Below, piece after piece: positions 7,290 through 13,466 of a DNA stretch of 17,597 nucleotides. The notes beneath the pieces are model-generated. The model did no database searches. It saw only the letters and a program-made list of their open reading frames with translations, and was not told the origin of the DNA. The stretch is taken from assembly GCA_017518785.1 (NCBI GenBank), contig JAFWUA010000074.1, forward strand, positions 1-17,597, written 5' to 3'. The DNA is from Neisseriaceae bacterium. GTDB taxonomy: Bacteria > Pseudomonadota > Gammaproteobacteria > Burkholderiales > Neisseriaceae. Position 1 is the stretch's first letter. The number at the start of each line of letters is the position of its first letter. A program made the position numbers and the translations under genes.

Positions 7290-7420
7290 GAGACTACTGC
7301 AAAACTCGATTTTTTCTATTACTCGTCATTCTGAGCGTAGCGAAGAATCTTTATAAACAATAAGTTAGATTCTTCATTTCACTTCGTGAAATTCAGAATG
7401 ACGAGTTTTGCAGGAGTCTC
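7290..7420. repeat. Hairpin-forming intergenic repeat, copy 2
   Basis: The ends GAGACTACTGCAAAACTCG (7290-7308) and the complement of CGAGTTTTGCAGGAGTCTC (7402-7420) match except for one base. Inside, TCATTCTGA and GAAGAATCT on the left recur inverted on the right, so the whole 131 bases can fold into one long hairpin. The left arm carries an extra ATTTTTTCTATTACTCG insertion. It is related to 3151-3265 and lies between a plus-strand gene and the 3' end of ssrA. Confidence 0.7.
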
Positions 7421-7438
7421 AAAAAATAAAGAAATATT

Positions 7439-7495
7439 GAAAAATTAAACCTGCTGGCAAGATTCTATATAAGGAAAAAAACCTTGCCAGCAGGT
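7439..7495 (-). terminator. Terminator of ssrA
   Basis: Read on the minus strand, ACCTGCTGGCAAG and CTTGCCAGCAGGT (7483-7495 with 7449-7461) form a 13-bp stem with a 21-base loop. The stem begins 7 bases after the tmRNA 3' end and is followed by the T-rich TTTAATTTTT. Confidence 0.8.
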
Positions 7496-7502
7496 GTCTT
7501 AA

Positions 7503-7872
7503 TGGTGGAGGCGGCGGGAATCGAACCCGCGTCCGAAAGCCCTCTACGAAGCGTTCTACATACATAGTCCATTCTATTAAAAATCTCGCTTTATTTATCG
7601 CCGAAGGACAGGCTATAAAACAAAACCAACTACCTTAAATCTCATCAACTGCCAAGTAGTCCGACAGCTAACCATTTAATGTAAAATGACGCTACAAGTA
7701 AGTTGCCTTACCACGACCCATTAAAAAATCGTTGTAGCGGCTCTGCATCAAGCAGCAAGAGCGAAAGATTCGTCGTTTGCGAATATTAGTTTTTCAGTGT
7801 TTTACGGGGTTACTGAAATCCCGGTATGCTCGCATTCGCTTTGCAACCCCCGTCGAAACCAAGGTCGCCCCC
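7503..7872 (-). ncRNA. ssrA: Transfer-messenger RNA (tmRNA)
   Basis: Rescues stalled ribosomes by acting first as tRNA-Ala and then as a short message whose tag marks the unfinished protein for proteolysis. On the minus strand the RNA starts GGGGGCGACCTTGGTTTCGA and ends GGGTTCGATTCCCGCCGCCT followed by CCACCA. These are the acceptor stem, T arm and encoded CCA of tmRNA. The resume codon GCA opens a frame at 7780 down to 7748 encoding ANDESFALAA then TGA, close to the neisserial ANDETYALAA I recall. Length is 370 nt, normal for a one-piece tmRNA. It stands alone with its own promoter and terminator, and is divergent from mrp. Confidence 0.97.
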
Positions 7873-7892
7873 GAATGTTCAGATTTACTTGG

Positions 7893-7921
7893 AGTATAAG
7901 GGCTATTTATATATATTTCAA
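7893..7921 (-). promoter_or_regulatory. Promoter of ssrA
   Basis: On the minus strand TTGAAA (7921-7916), a 17-base spacer and TATACT (7898-7893) form a near-consensus sigma-70 promoter. Its start point would be about 12 bases before the mature 5' end at 7872, leaving a short leader for RNase P to remove. Confidence 0.8.
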
Positions 7922-7961
7922 GCATAAATAGCTAATCATATTCATTAAAACTTATAAATTA

Positions 7962-7974
7962 TTTCCGGCAGACT
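7962..7974 (-). repeat. DUS-like 13-mer inside the mrp promoter region
   Basis: Perfect TTTCCGGCAGACT. It lies between the ssrA promoter and the extended -10 box of mrp, where the -35 and spacer of an mrp promoter would be. Confidence 0.8.
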
Positions 7975-7979
7975 TCATT

Positions 7980-7988
7980 TGATATAAT
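7980..7988 (+). promoter_or_regulatory. Extended -10 promoter of mrp
   Basis: TGA followed by a perfect TATAAT (7983-7988). Transcription would begin near 7995, downstream of the GTG at 7991, which argues that mrp starts at ATG 8027. No good -35 hexamer is present, as usual for extended -10 promoters. Confidence 0.5.
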
Positions 7989-8026
7989 TTGTGCGACTTG
8001 AATTAGCAATATGGATTGAGCAAATA

Positions 8027-9088
8027 ATGTTTGGTAAGAATATCGATAAGTTAATTTCAGATGTAGTAATTGATGAAAAAAATCCCGTAACTTTGGGACA
8101 GCTTAAAGTTAAAACTCAAACTAATGCACAAAAAATAGAAATATTTTTACCATTTCCAATAGGATTTGCGAGTGATTTATCAGCACATATTCGTGATAAA
8201 TTGTCTTCTTGTGGCATTGAAAAGGAAGTTGTTTTATGTGAAAAAATAATTTCTCACAAGGTTAGGGCAGGATTAAATACACTGCCGGAAATCAAAAATA
8301 CTTTGGCAATTGCATCAGGAAAAGGTGGTGTTGGAAAAAGTACCGTAACTGCAAATTTAGCCATAGCTTTATCAAAAGCAGGTGCACGTGTTGGAATTTT
8401 AGATGCTGATTTGTATGGACCAAGTCAGCCCACTATGTTTTCTTTGCAAAATGAAAAACTTTTTCAAGAAAATAAAATGTTTGTGCCATTAGAATCTAAT
8501 GGCATTCAAATAATGTCGATAGGTTTGATGGTTGAAGATAATCAAGCACTTGTTTGGCGAGGACCATTGATTACTCAAGCTTTGCAACAAATGTTTTTTC
8601 AAACAGCTTGGAATGAATTAGATTATTTATTAATTGATTTACCACCAGGTACTGGTGATATTCAACTGACACTTGCTCAAAAAATCCCATTAACAGCTGC
8701 ACTTATTGTTAGCACTCCGCAAGATATTGCGTTAATTGATGCTAAAAAAGCGATTAATATGTTTGAAAAAGTCAGCATACCAGTGTTAGGCATTGTTGAA
8801 AATATGTCGATTTATATCTGTCCTTGCTGTGGCAGACGTGAGGAAATTTTTGGCAGTGGTGGAGGGGAGCATCTATCACAACAATATCAATTGCCACTAC
8901 TTGGAAAATTACCATTATCTGCTAATATTCGTCAGGCAATGGATTCTGGTCTGCCATTTGATTTGTTTAATGATGTGTCGTTATCAAGTGATTATAACGA
9001 TATGGCATTTCGTGTAAGTGTAGAAATAGCAAAATTGGGGAAAGATTATAGTCATTCCTTCCCCAAAATGGTGGTAGCAAATAAATAG
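8027..9088 (+). CDS. mrp: Iron-sulfur cluster carrier protein, Mrp/ApbC family ATPase
   Basis: Cytoplasmic P-loop NTPase that carries [4Fe-4S] clusters to target proteins; 353 residues from the chosen start. The first 80 residues are the short N-terminal domain of the family. The deviant Walker A motif SGKGGVGKST is at 97-106, then DADLYGPSQPT and DLPPGTGDIQLT. The cluster-binding CxxC is C265-P-C-C268, followed by FGSGGGEHL. I chose ATG 8027 over GTG 7991 because the probable transcription start lies near 7995 and GGATTGAG (8013-8020) is well placed. A DUF2818 gene follows 33 bases later. The DUS-like copy 9087-9099 overlaps the stop codon, and a 10-base partial match (8282-8291) lies inside the gene. 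Confidence 0.93.
   Translation: MFGKNIDKLISDVVIDEKNPVTLGQLKVKTQTNAQKIEIFLPFPIGFASDLSAHIRDKLSSCGIEKEVVLCEKIISHKVRAGLNTLPEIKNTLAIASGKGGVGKSTVTANLAIALSKAGARVGILDADLYGPSQPTMFSLQNEKLFQENKMFVPLESNGIQIMSIGLMVEDNQALVWRGPLITQALQQMFFQTAWNELDYLLIDLPPGTGDIQLTLAQKIPLTAALIVSTPQDIALIDAKKAINMFEKVSIPVLGIVENMSIYICPCCGRREEIFGSGGGEHLSQQYQLPLLGKLPLSANIRQAMDSGLPFDLFNDVSLSSDYNDMAFRVSVEIAKLGKDYSHSFPKMVVANK
8282..8291 (+). repeat. Partial DUS-like match inside mrp
   Basis: CTGCCGGAAA, the last ten bases of the 13-mer, encodes Leu-Pro-Glu in mrp just before the P-loop region. The three bases before it do not all match. It may be a real variant or a codon coincidence. Confidence 0.3.
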
Positions 9089-9099
9089 TCTGCCGGAAA
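9087..9099 (+). repeat. DUS-like 13-mer overlapping the mrp stop codon
   Basis: Perfect AGTCTGCCGGAAA whose first two bases are the last two of the mrp TAG stop codon. It occupies most of the 33-base gap before the DUF2818 gene. Confidence 0.8.
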
Positions 9100-9121
9100 C
9101 AATTTTATAAGAGATTACAAA

Positions 9122-9430
9122 ATGAATACTGCGATGTATATCCTGTTGTTAATAGCAATAGTTGCGGCTAATTTGCCCTTTTTTGGAAAAAAGTTGTTAT
9201 GGATTGTTCCATTGAGACAAAAGAATTTTTCTCATCGTTTATTTGAGTGGTGGGTGTATTTTACTTTGGTAGGAATATTTGCGTATATTTTGGAATCTAC
9301 CACATCTCCTGCTCATAAACAGGGTTGGACATTTTGGGTGGTTACTATTTGTTTATTTGCTGTTTTTGCTTTTCCTGGATTTGTGTGGCGTTATTTTTGG
9401 AGACGTAAAGAAAGCGTAGTAGATTTATAG
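9122..9430 (+). CDS. DUF2818 family small membrane protein
   Basis: A 102-residue inner-membrane protein with three hydrophobic segments (about 3-20, 43-60 and 70-90), basic loops between them and the tail WRYFWRRKESVVDL. Length, the opening AANLPFFGKKLL and the GFVWRYFWRR tail fit DUF2818 (PF10993), a betaproteobacterial family often found next to the NADH dehydrogenase operon. Here it follows mrp instead, with AAGAGA as ribosome site. No nuo genes are in the window. Its function is unknown; a role near respiratory complexes is only suggested by family context. Confidence 0.8.
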   Translation: MNTAMYILLLIAIVAANLPFFGKKLLWIVPLRQKNFSHRLFEWWVYFTLVGIFAYILESTTSPAHKQGWTFWVVTICLFAVFAFPGFVWRYFWRRKESVVDL

Positions 9431-9727
9431 CAAATTTATAGAATTTATAGAAAAACTAATCATTTATTTGTGTTACTTTTGTTGAAATACCAAGAGATCT
9501 TGTATATTTTTGCCCTAAATCTACTATCAGAGATTCATGAAAAATTTAAATTTTTTCGTTGGTAACTTCGGTTTAATACTTTAACCAAGATGATTTGCTA
9601 CATCAACACATACCACACCTAATAAAGGTGTGGCTTAAATGTAGTGGTTATAAGGAAGGTGCAATACCTATTTCTTACTTTTTATAACTACATACCATAA
9701 ATAGGTGTGTAATTTGTTGCTTTAATA
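9431..9727. other. Structured gap between convergent genes
   Basis: 297 bases without a gene, between the ends of the DUF2818 and patatin genes. It holds several inverted repeats: CCACACCT (9613-9620) with AGGTGTGG (9626-9633), an 8-bp stem with loop AATAA, and ATGTAG..TTATAA (9639-9653) with TTATAACTACAT (9682-9693), a 12-bp stem with a 3-base bulge and a small AGGT/ACCT hairpin in its loop. ACATACCA and AGGTGTG occur twice, about 84 bases apart. No T run follows the stems directly, so they are not textbook terminators, though some may end transcription from either side. Confidence 0.5.
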
Positions 9728-10663
9728 TTATTTATTTTTTAACTTTTGTTGTTTATTTTGAATAGCGATGTGTATTTGAGGGATTATGGCACGTGTTGCC
9801 ATTTCTCCTGCTGCAATTGCTTGTTGTTTTTGATTAAATCCACCTACTGCCCCCAAAGACAATACATCTGGTTTAATTACTATATCTGCTTTATCTAATT
9901 CACTTTGTAATGCAGCTTGCGACATGATACTCAAGCTTTGATTGAGAAATGAAAAGAAACCTGCATCTTTTTGTTGCTCTTTGGGGCGTGCTGAAATATC
10001 TACGGCAATAACGACATCGGCTCCTAATTTACGTGCAGCACTAACTGGTACTGGTTCTGATAGACCACCATCGACATAACGATGTGAACCAATTTGTACT
10101 GGTTGAAAAACATTCGGAATACTGGCAGAAGCACGTACTGCTTGTCCTGTATTGCCAGAATTAAAGTGAATAGCTTTGCCACTATCAAAATCGGTTGCCA
10201 CAGCTGCAAAACTTAATGGAAGCTGTTCAATAGTTTTATTTTGAACTTTTAGATTAATAAAATCTTGGAGTTTTTTACCAACTATAAAACCTTTGGTAGA
10301 AAAAGATAAATCTGCAACATCTTTTTTAGATAATTGTTCTGCTTCATCGGCAAGCTGTTTGGTAGTCATGCCAGATGCGTATAGGCTTCCCACAATTGCA
10401 CCAGCACTGGTTCCTGTTACAATTTGTATTGGAATTTTATTTTCATTCAATACATTGATTACGCCAATATGTGCAAATCCTTTTGAAGCACCACCACCCA
10501 ATGCCAAAGCGATTTTGATTGGTCGTTGTTGGGTGTTGGTACTTTGACTTGGTGTAATTTTTTGTTCAGTAGCAGATTGGGTAATTGGTGTAACTGGTTT
10601 AGTACTACTACATGCCATTAACAGCAAGCTTATTCCAATTGCAAGTAATTTTCTTTGTTTCAT
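9728..10663 (-). CDS. Patatin-like phospholipase, RssA-like lipoprotein
   Basis: A 311-residue serine hydrolase with a lipoprotein signal peptide (LLMAC, lipidated Cys18), so it is probably held in the periplasm or at the outer membrane. A Gln/Thr/Ser linker runs to about 47. The patatin domain then shows the glycine-rich oxyanion loop GGGASKG (56-62), the nucleophile motif GTSAG with Ser86, and the DGG motif with Asp198, forming the Ser-Asp dyad. The likely substrate is a phospholipid or other acyl ester; the exact one is unknown. It begins 16 bases after the bioC stop, so it may be cotranscribed with bioH and bioC. A link to biotin synthesis is not established; its position may simply be operon hitch-hiking. 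Bacterial relatives of this size are known without the lipobox. Confidence 0.9.
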   Translation of the reverse strand: MKQRKLLAIGISLLLMACSSTKPVTPITQSATEQKITPSQSTNTQQRPIKIALALGGGASKGFAHIGVINVLNENKIPIQIVTGTSAGAIVGSLYASGMTTKQLADEAEQLSKKDVADLSFSTKGFIVGKKLQDFINLKVQNKTIEQLPLSFAAVATDFDSGKAIHFNSGNTGQAVRASASIPNVFQPVQIGSHRYVDGGLSEPVPVSAARKLGADVVIAVDISARPKEQQKDAGFFSFLNQSLSIMSQAALQSELDKADIVIKPDVLSLGAVGGFNQKQQAIAAGEMATRAIIPQIHIAIQNKQQKLKNK

Positions 10664-10679
10664 AATGTTTGTTACAGTA

Positions 10680-11429
10680 TTAAGTTGGTCTATTGCGGTA
10701 AAAATGTAGGATTGCGGTGTTTTCCGGCAGACTTTGTTTTTTTACAGCATGTGCATAAATTATTTCTAATGTGATGTGTTGGAGTCTGCCGGAAAGGATT
10801 AGTTCTTCTATTTTATCCCAAATATATTCATTTTCTATTAAATATTTGTTTAATCCTAATATTTTTATATCTTGTTTGAGTTTTTCTATGTTTTGATAAC
10901 TCAATTTAATCTTGTCGGCATCGGTAATTGCCTCTTTCCAACCTGTGTGTCGTGAAATTAAATCCCCCAAATCATGTAAATCAGTAAAAGGTTTTTGCAG
11001 AAAATCAGACAATTCACACAAAGTGTCAGTTCCAAAGGTGGATAAAAATAATAATCCATCTTCTTTAAGACAGTTAGACCAAACACTTAATAATTCTTCA
11101 TCTGGAAAACAAAGATTACTCCATACATAATCAAATTGATTTTCTGGCAGAGGTTCTGTTAAATTTTGTTGCCATAATTTTGGTGGTTTATGTCGCAGAC
11201 GTTGCCATATATTGTATTTATTTTTCCAGGCTTCTTTTTCTGCCAAAATCCAATTATCTCGATTTTCTACTAAATCGATGGCGGCATCAGGATAGCGTTG
11301 ATGTAAAAGATTAAAACTATATCCACCGTCTGCCAATGCCAATAGGATGCGTTGTGGTATCGTTTTCACGTAAGATAGCCGCATATCCATCGTTTTAGCA
11401 AAGATTTCATGTAAAGAAAAATCCATCAT
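10680..11429 (-). CDS. bioC: Malonyl-ACP O-methyltransferase BioC-like
   Basis: Probable SAM-dependent methyltransferase that primes pimelate synthesis by methylating malonyl-ACP; 249 residues. Visible features are QNLTEPLPENQFDYVWSNLC, then FPDEELLSVWSNCLKEDGLL and LFLSTFGTDTLCEL, typical of the middle of BioC. SAM motif I, normally of GxGxG type, is degenerate here (ILLALADGGYSFNLL). The start ATG at 11429 overlaps the bioH stop in ATGA, so the two are translationally coupled, and BioC is the partner of BioH in the pathway. Two perfect DUS-like copies lie inside the last 120 bases, encoding LSGRLQ and SLPEN. The C-terminal domain is weakly conserved in the family, which may explain why they are tolerated. 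Confidence 0.8.
   Translation of the reverse strand: MMDFSLHEIFAKTMDMRLSYVKTIPQRILLALADGGYSFNLLHQRYPDAAIDLVENRDNWILAEKEAWKNKYNIWQRLRHKPPKLWQQNLTEPLPENQFDYVWSNLCFPDEELLSVWSNCLKEDGLLFLSTFGTDTLCELSDFLQKPFTDLHDLGDLISRHTGWKEAITDADKIKLSYQNIEKLKQDIKILGLNKYLIENEYIWDKIEELILSGRLQHITLEIIYAHAVKKQSLPENTAILHFYRNRPT
10721..10733 (-). repeat. DUS-like 13-mer inside bioC (distal)
   Basis: Perfect TTTCCGGCAGACT on the plus strand; in the bioC reading sense it reads AGTCTGCCGGAAA and encodes Ser-Leu-Pro-Glu-Asn. With 10783-10795 it forms an inverted pair 49 bases apart inside the gene. Confidence 0.8.
10783..10795 (+). repeat. DUS-like 13-mer inside bioC (proximal)
   Basis: Perfect AGTCTGCCGGAAA on the plus strand; in the bioC sense it is inverted and encodes Leu-Ser-Gly-Arg-Leu. 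Confidence 0.8.
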
Positions 11430-12166
11430 GATAATTTTGACCAAAAATCATTGACCACACGAGCACATTCCTTTGCTTCCGATACAAATGGCATGTGGGC
11501 ACTTTTATTAAAACAGTATTGTGTTGCACATGGCAGGTGTTGATATAAATAATTTCCCATTTCAGGTGTAGTTATTAAGTCTTTGGCACCAGTTAAAATG
11601 AGAGCAGGGCAATTAATTTGTGGTAGCAATGAGCGAATATCTGCATCAACCAGTGCATTCGCAGAATCCAAAAGTACTTTGGTACTTGGAAGTTTGAGGG
11701 CAATTACACTATTTGCCAATTGTTCAAAATCATGTGTGGTTTCTGGGAGACTTAAAGACTGTAATTTAAATGTTTGTAACATGCTGTTTGGATAATCATT
11801 TATAAAACTTTGAACATTTTTTTGCCAACGATTTTTATCTATGCCCTCTGGATAATCATTGCTTGCAATATAACGAGCAAAAGAACAGCATAAAGTTAGT
11901 GAAAGTACTTTATTGGCATGGCGTGCCGCAATCAAAAGAGCAATAAAACCACCTAATGACCAACCAAAGAGATGTTGAGGGGTTTTAATTCTAAATGTAA
12001 TATCATCTGCTATTTGAAGTAGAGAAAAAGAATCTAATTCTTTGGCATTACCATGTCCTGGTAAATCGATTGCGTTACAATGAAATCCATCAAAATGTGG
12101 AATAAAATTGCTAAACACCGCACTATTGGTTCCCCAACCGTGTAGCAATAAGGCTTGTTTTTTCAA
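11426..12166 (-). CDS. bioH: Pimeloyl-ACP methyl ester carboxylesterase BioH
   Basis: Alpha/beta hydrolase that removes the methyl group from pimeloyl-ACP methyl ester, closing the BioC-BioH route to the biotin precursor. From the chosen start it has 246 residues, close to E. coli BioH. Seen are LLLHGWG (oxyanion region), GWSLGG with nucleophile Ser70, TGAKD with Asp196 and SAHMPF with His224, a full catalytic triad. I chose TTG at 12166 because GAGGA (12179-12175) is 8 bases upstream and the protein then starts right before the first strand. An upstream TTG at 12181 would have no ribosome site. The start lies one base from the comF start on the other strand, so the promoter of each gene must lie inside or beyond the other. 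Confidence 0.92.
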   Translation of the reverse strand: MKKQALLLHGWGTNSAVFSNFIPHFDGFHCNAIDLPGHGNAKELDSFSLLQIADDITFRIKTPQHLFGWSLGGFIALLIAARHANKVLSLTLCCSFARYIASNDYPEGIDKNRWQKNVQSFINDYPNSMLQTFKLQSLSLPETTHDFEQLANSVIALKLPSTKVLLDSANALVDADIRSLLPQINCPALILTGAKDLITTPEMGNYLYQHLPCATQYCFNKSAHMPFVSEAKECARVVNDFWSKLS

Positions 12167-12167
12167 A

Positions 12168-12890
12168 ATGATTATCCTCAAATGTATTAATAAATTAATA
12201 GATAGTTGTAATTTTTTTGTGTGCCCATTATGCCACGAAAAAGCAACACCTGATGGTTTTTGTGAGGCATGTATGGCAGATATTAGCAGACTTGTAATGT
12301 CGCATAATGTTTGTCCGTTGTGTGCAACTTTGTCTATTGATGGAGAGGTGTGTGGGCGATGTCAGAAAAATCCACCATATATCGATCGTTTATGGGTTAG
12401 TTATTACTACGAAGAACCAATCAAAACCCTTTTACATCACTGGAAATTTAGAGGACAAGTCGATTTATCACATTGTTTGCAGCATTTATTATTAATGCGA
12501 ACACCAAGTTTTTTGCTTGAAAATAATTTTGATGCAGTAATTGCAATGCCTATGAGTTCTAAACGATTATTAGAGCATGGTTTTCATCATACTTTGGAAT
12601 TAACTTATCCTGTCGTAAAACAGCAACAAATTAATCTATTTAATGTAAGTCATATCACACGCGAACATAGAATTGCACAAAGTCAATTAAAACGCAAAGA
12701 AAGATTATCCAATCTAAAAAATTGTTTTGCTGTACACACAGAAGTTGAAGGAAAAAATTTTTTATTAATAGATGATGTTGTAACTACTGGTGCAAGCTTT
12801 AATGAATTAGCAAAAACTCTTAAAAAACAAGGTGCAATAAAAATCTATGCTTGGGCATTAGCAGGACAAAATAGACAATTTAAACATTGA
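12168..12890 (+). CDS. comF: ComF family competence-type phosphoribosyltransferase
   Basis: A 240-residue ComF/GntX protein, needed for natural transformation in several bacteria, where it is thought to act in DNA entry in the cytoplasm. The N-terminus holds two zinc-ribbon-like Cys sets, C19xxC22/C32xxC35 and C49xxC52/C62xxC65. The C-terminal phosphoribosyltransferase fold carries LLIDDVVTTGASF (about 199-211), the PRPP-binding loop. ATG 12168 keeps all Cys pairs; a frame open from 12108 would run through the bioH start. There is no ribosome site, because the upstream bases are bioH coding sequence. In enterobacteria bioH and gntX are also divergent neighbours. trmL follows after a short gap. 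In a bacterium with DUS-like repeats, comF supports competence. Confidence 0.9.
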   Translation: MIILKCINKLIDSCNFFVCPLCHEKATPDGFCEACMADISRLVMSHNVCPLCATLSIDGEVCGRCQKNPPYIDRLWVSYYYEEPIKTLLHHWKFRGQVDLSHCLQHLLLMRTPSFLLENNFDAVIAMPMSSKRLLEHGFHHTLELTYPVVKQQQINLFNVSHITREHRIAQSQLKRKERLSNLKNCFAVHTEVEGKNFLLIDDVVTTGASFNELAKTLKKQGAIKIYAWALAGQNRQFKH

Positions 12891-12923
12891 CTAATGTCAA
12901 AAAAAATAAGAGAATGGTGGGCT

Positions 12924-13388
12924 ATGTTTAACGTTGTTTTGTATCAACCAGAAATACCACCTAATACTGGCAATGTTATCAGGTTATGTGCCAATACAGG
13001 TGTTAGTTTACATTTAGTGAAGCCATTGGGCTTTCCATTAGATTCTGCAAAGATGCGGCGTGCAGGATTGGATTATCATGAGATAGCCGCAATAAACGTT
13101 TATGAAACTTGGACAGATTGTTTGTCCGCTTTGCATGGTAAGCGTTTTTTTTATATTACAACCAAAGGGAAAACACGTTTCGATACACCGAAGTTTCAAG
13201 CAGGAGATGTTTTTGTATTTGGTCCTGAAACTCGTGGTCTGCCGGTTGAATTACTCGGTACACTTGATGAAGATGTGAAACTTCGCATACCCATGTTGCC
13301 AAAAAATCGCAGCATGAATTTATCGAATACTGTCGCTATTGTGGTGTTTGAAGCATGGCGACAAAATGGTTTTTCGGGTGGGCTGTAA
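12924..13388 (+). CDS. trmL: tRNA (cytidine(34)-2'-O)-methyltransferase TrmL
   Basis: SPOUT (trefoil knot) methyltransferase that modifies the wobble base of certain leucine tRNAs; 154 residues, like E. coli TrmL (about 157). It starts MFNVVLYQPEIPPNTGNVIR, as the family does, and carries RRAGLDYHE, FGPETRGLP and the knot motif IPMLPKNRSMNLSNTVA. An in-frame ATG at 12894 would add ten residues with no family counterpart, so ATG 12924 is chosen; its ribosome site GGTGGG is moderate. It lies 33 bases after comF, probably in the same transcript, and the rlpA-like gene follows. The sequence GTCTGCCGG in the gene encodes part of the conserved RGLP motif and is probably not a repeat copy. Confidence 0.94.
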   Translation: MFNVVLYQPEIPPNTGNVIRLCANTGVSLHLVKPLGFPLDSAKMRRAGLDYHEIAAINVYETWTDCLSALHGKRFFYITTKGKTRFDTPKFQAGDVFVFGPETRGLPVELLGTLDEDVKLRIPMLPKNRSMNLSNTVAIVVFEAWRQNGFSGGL

Positions 13389-13466
13389 AGTTCCTTCCGG
13401 TTGCCGTTTGTTAATCAACTAATTAATCATGGCAACAAAGCGTTTAACAACCAATTTGAAAAAGCA

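Noticed and set aside
7991..8026. GTG at 7991 as start of mrp
   Set aside because: The likely transcription start (about 7995) is downstream of it, and the ribosome site GGATTGAG serves ATG 8027.
11141..11153. TTTCTGGCAGAGG in bioC as a repeat copy
   Set aside because: Three mismatches of 13, and it encodes PLPEN in the body of the protein; no better than chance in this sequence.
12108..12167. Longer comF frame from 12108
   Set aside because: It runs through the start of bioH and adds residues unlike ComF; the ATG at 12168 keeps all zinc Cys.
13237..13245. GTCTGCCGG inside trmL as a further repeat copy
   Set aside because: It encodes the conserved RGLP motif, the flanking bases do not match, and a 9-base match is weak.
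13401..13466. TTG at 13401 as start of the rlpA-like gene
   Set aside because: It would place 22 polar residues before the membrane anchor and has no proper ribosome site.
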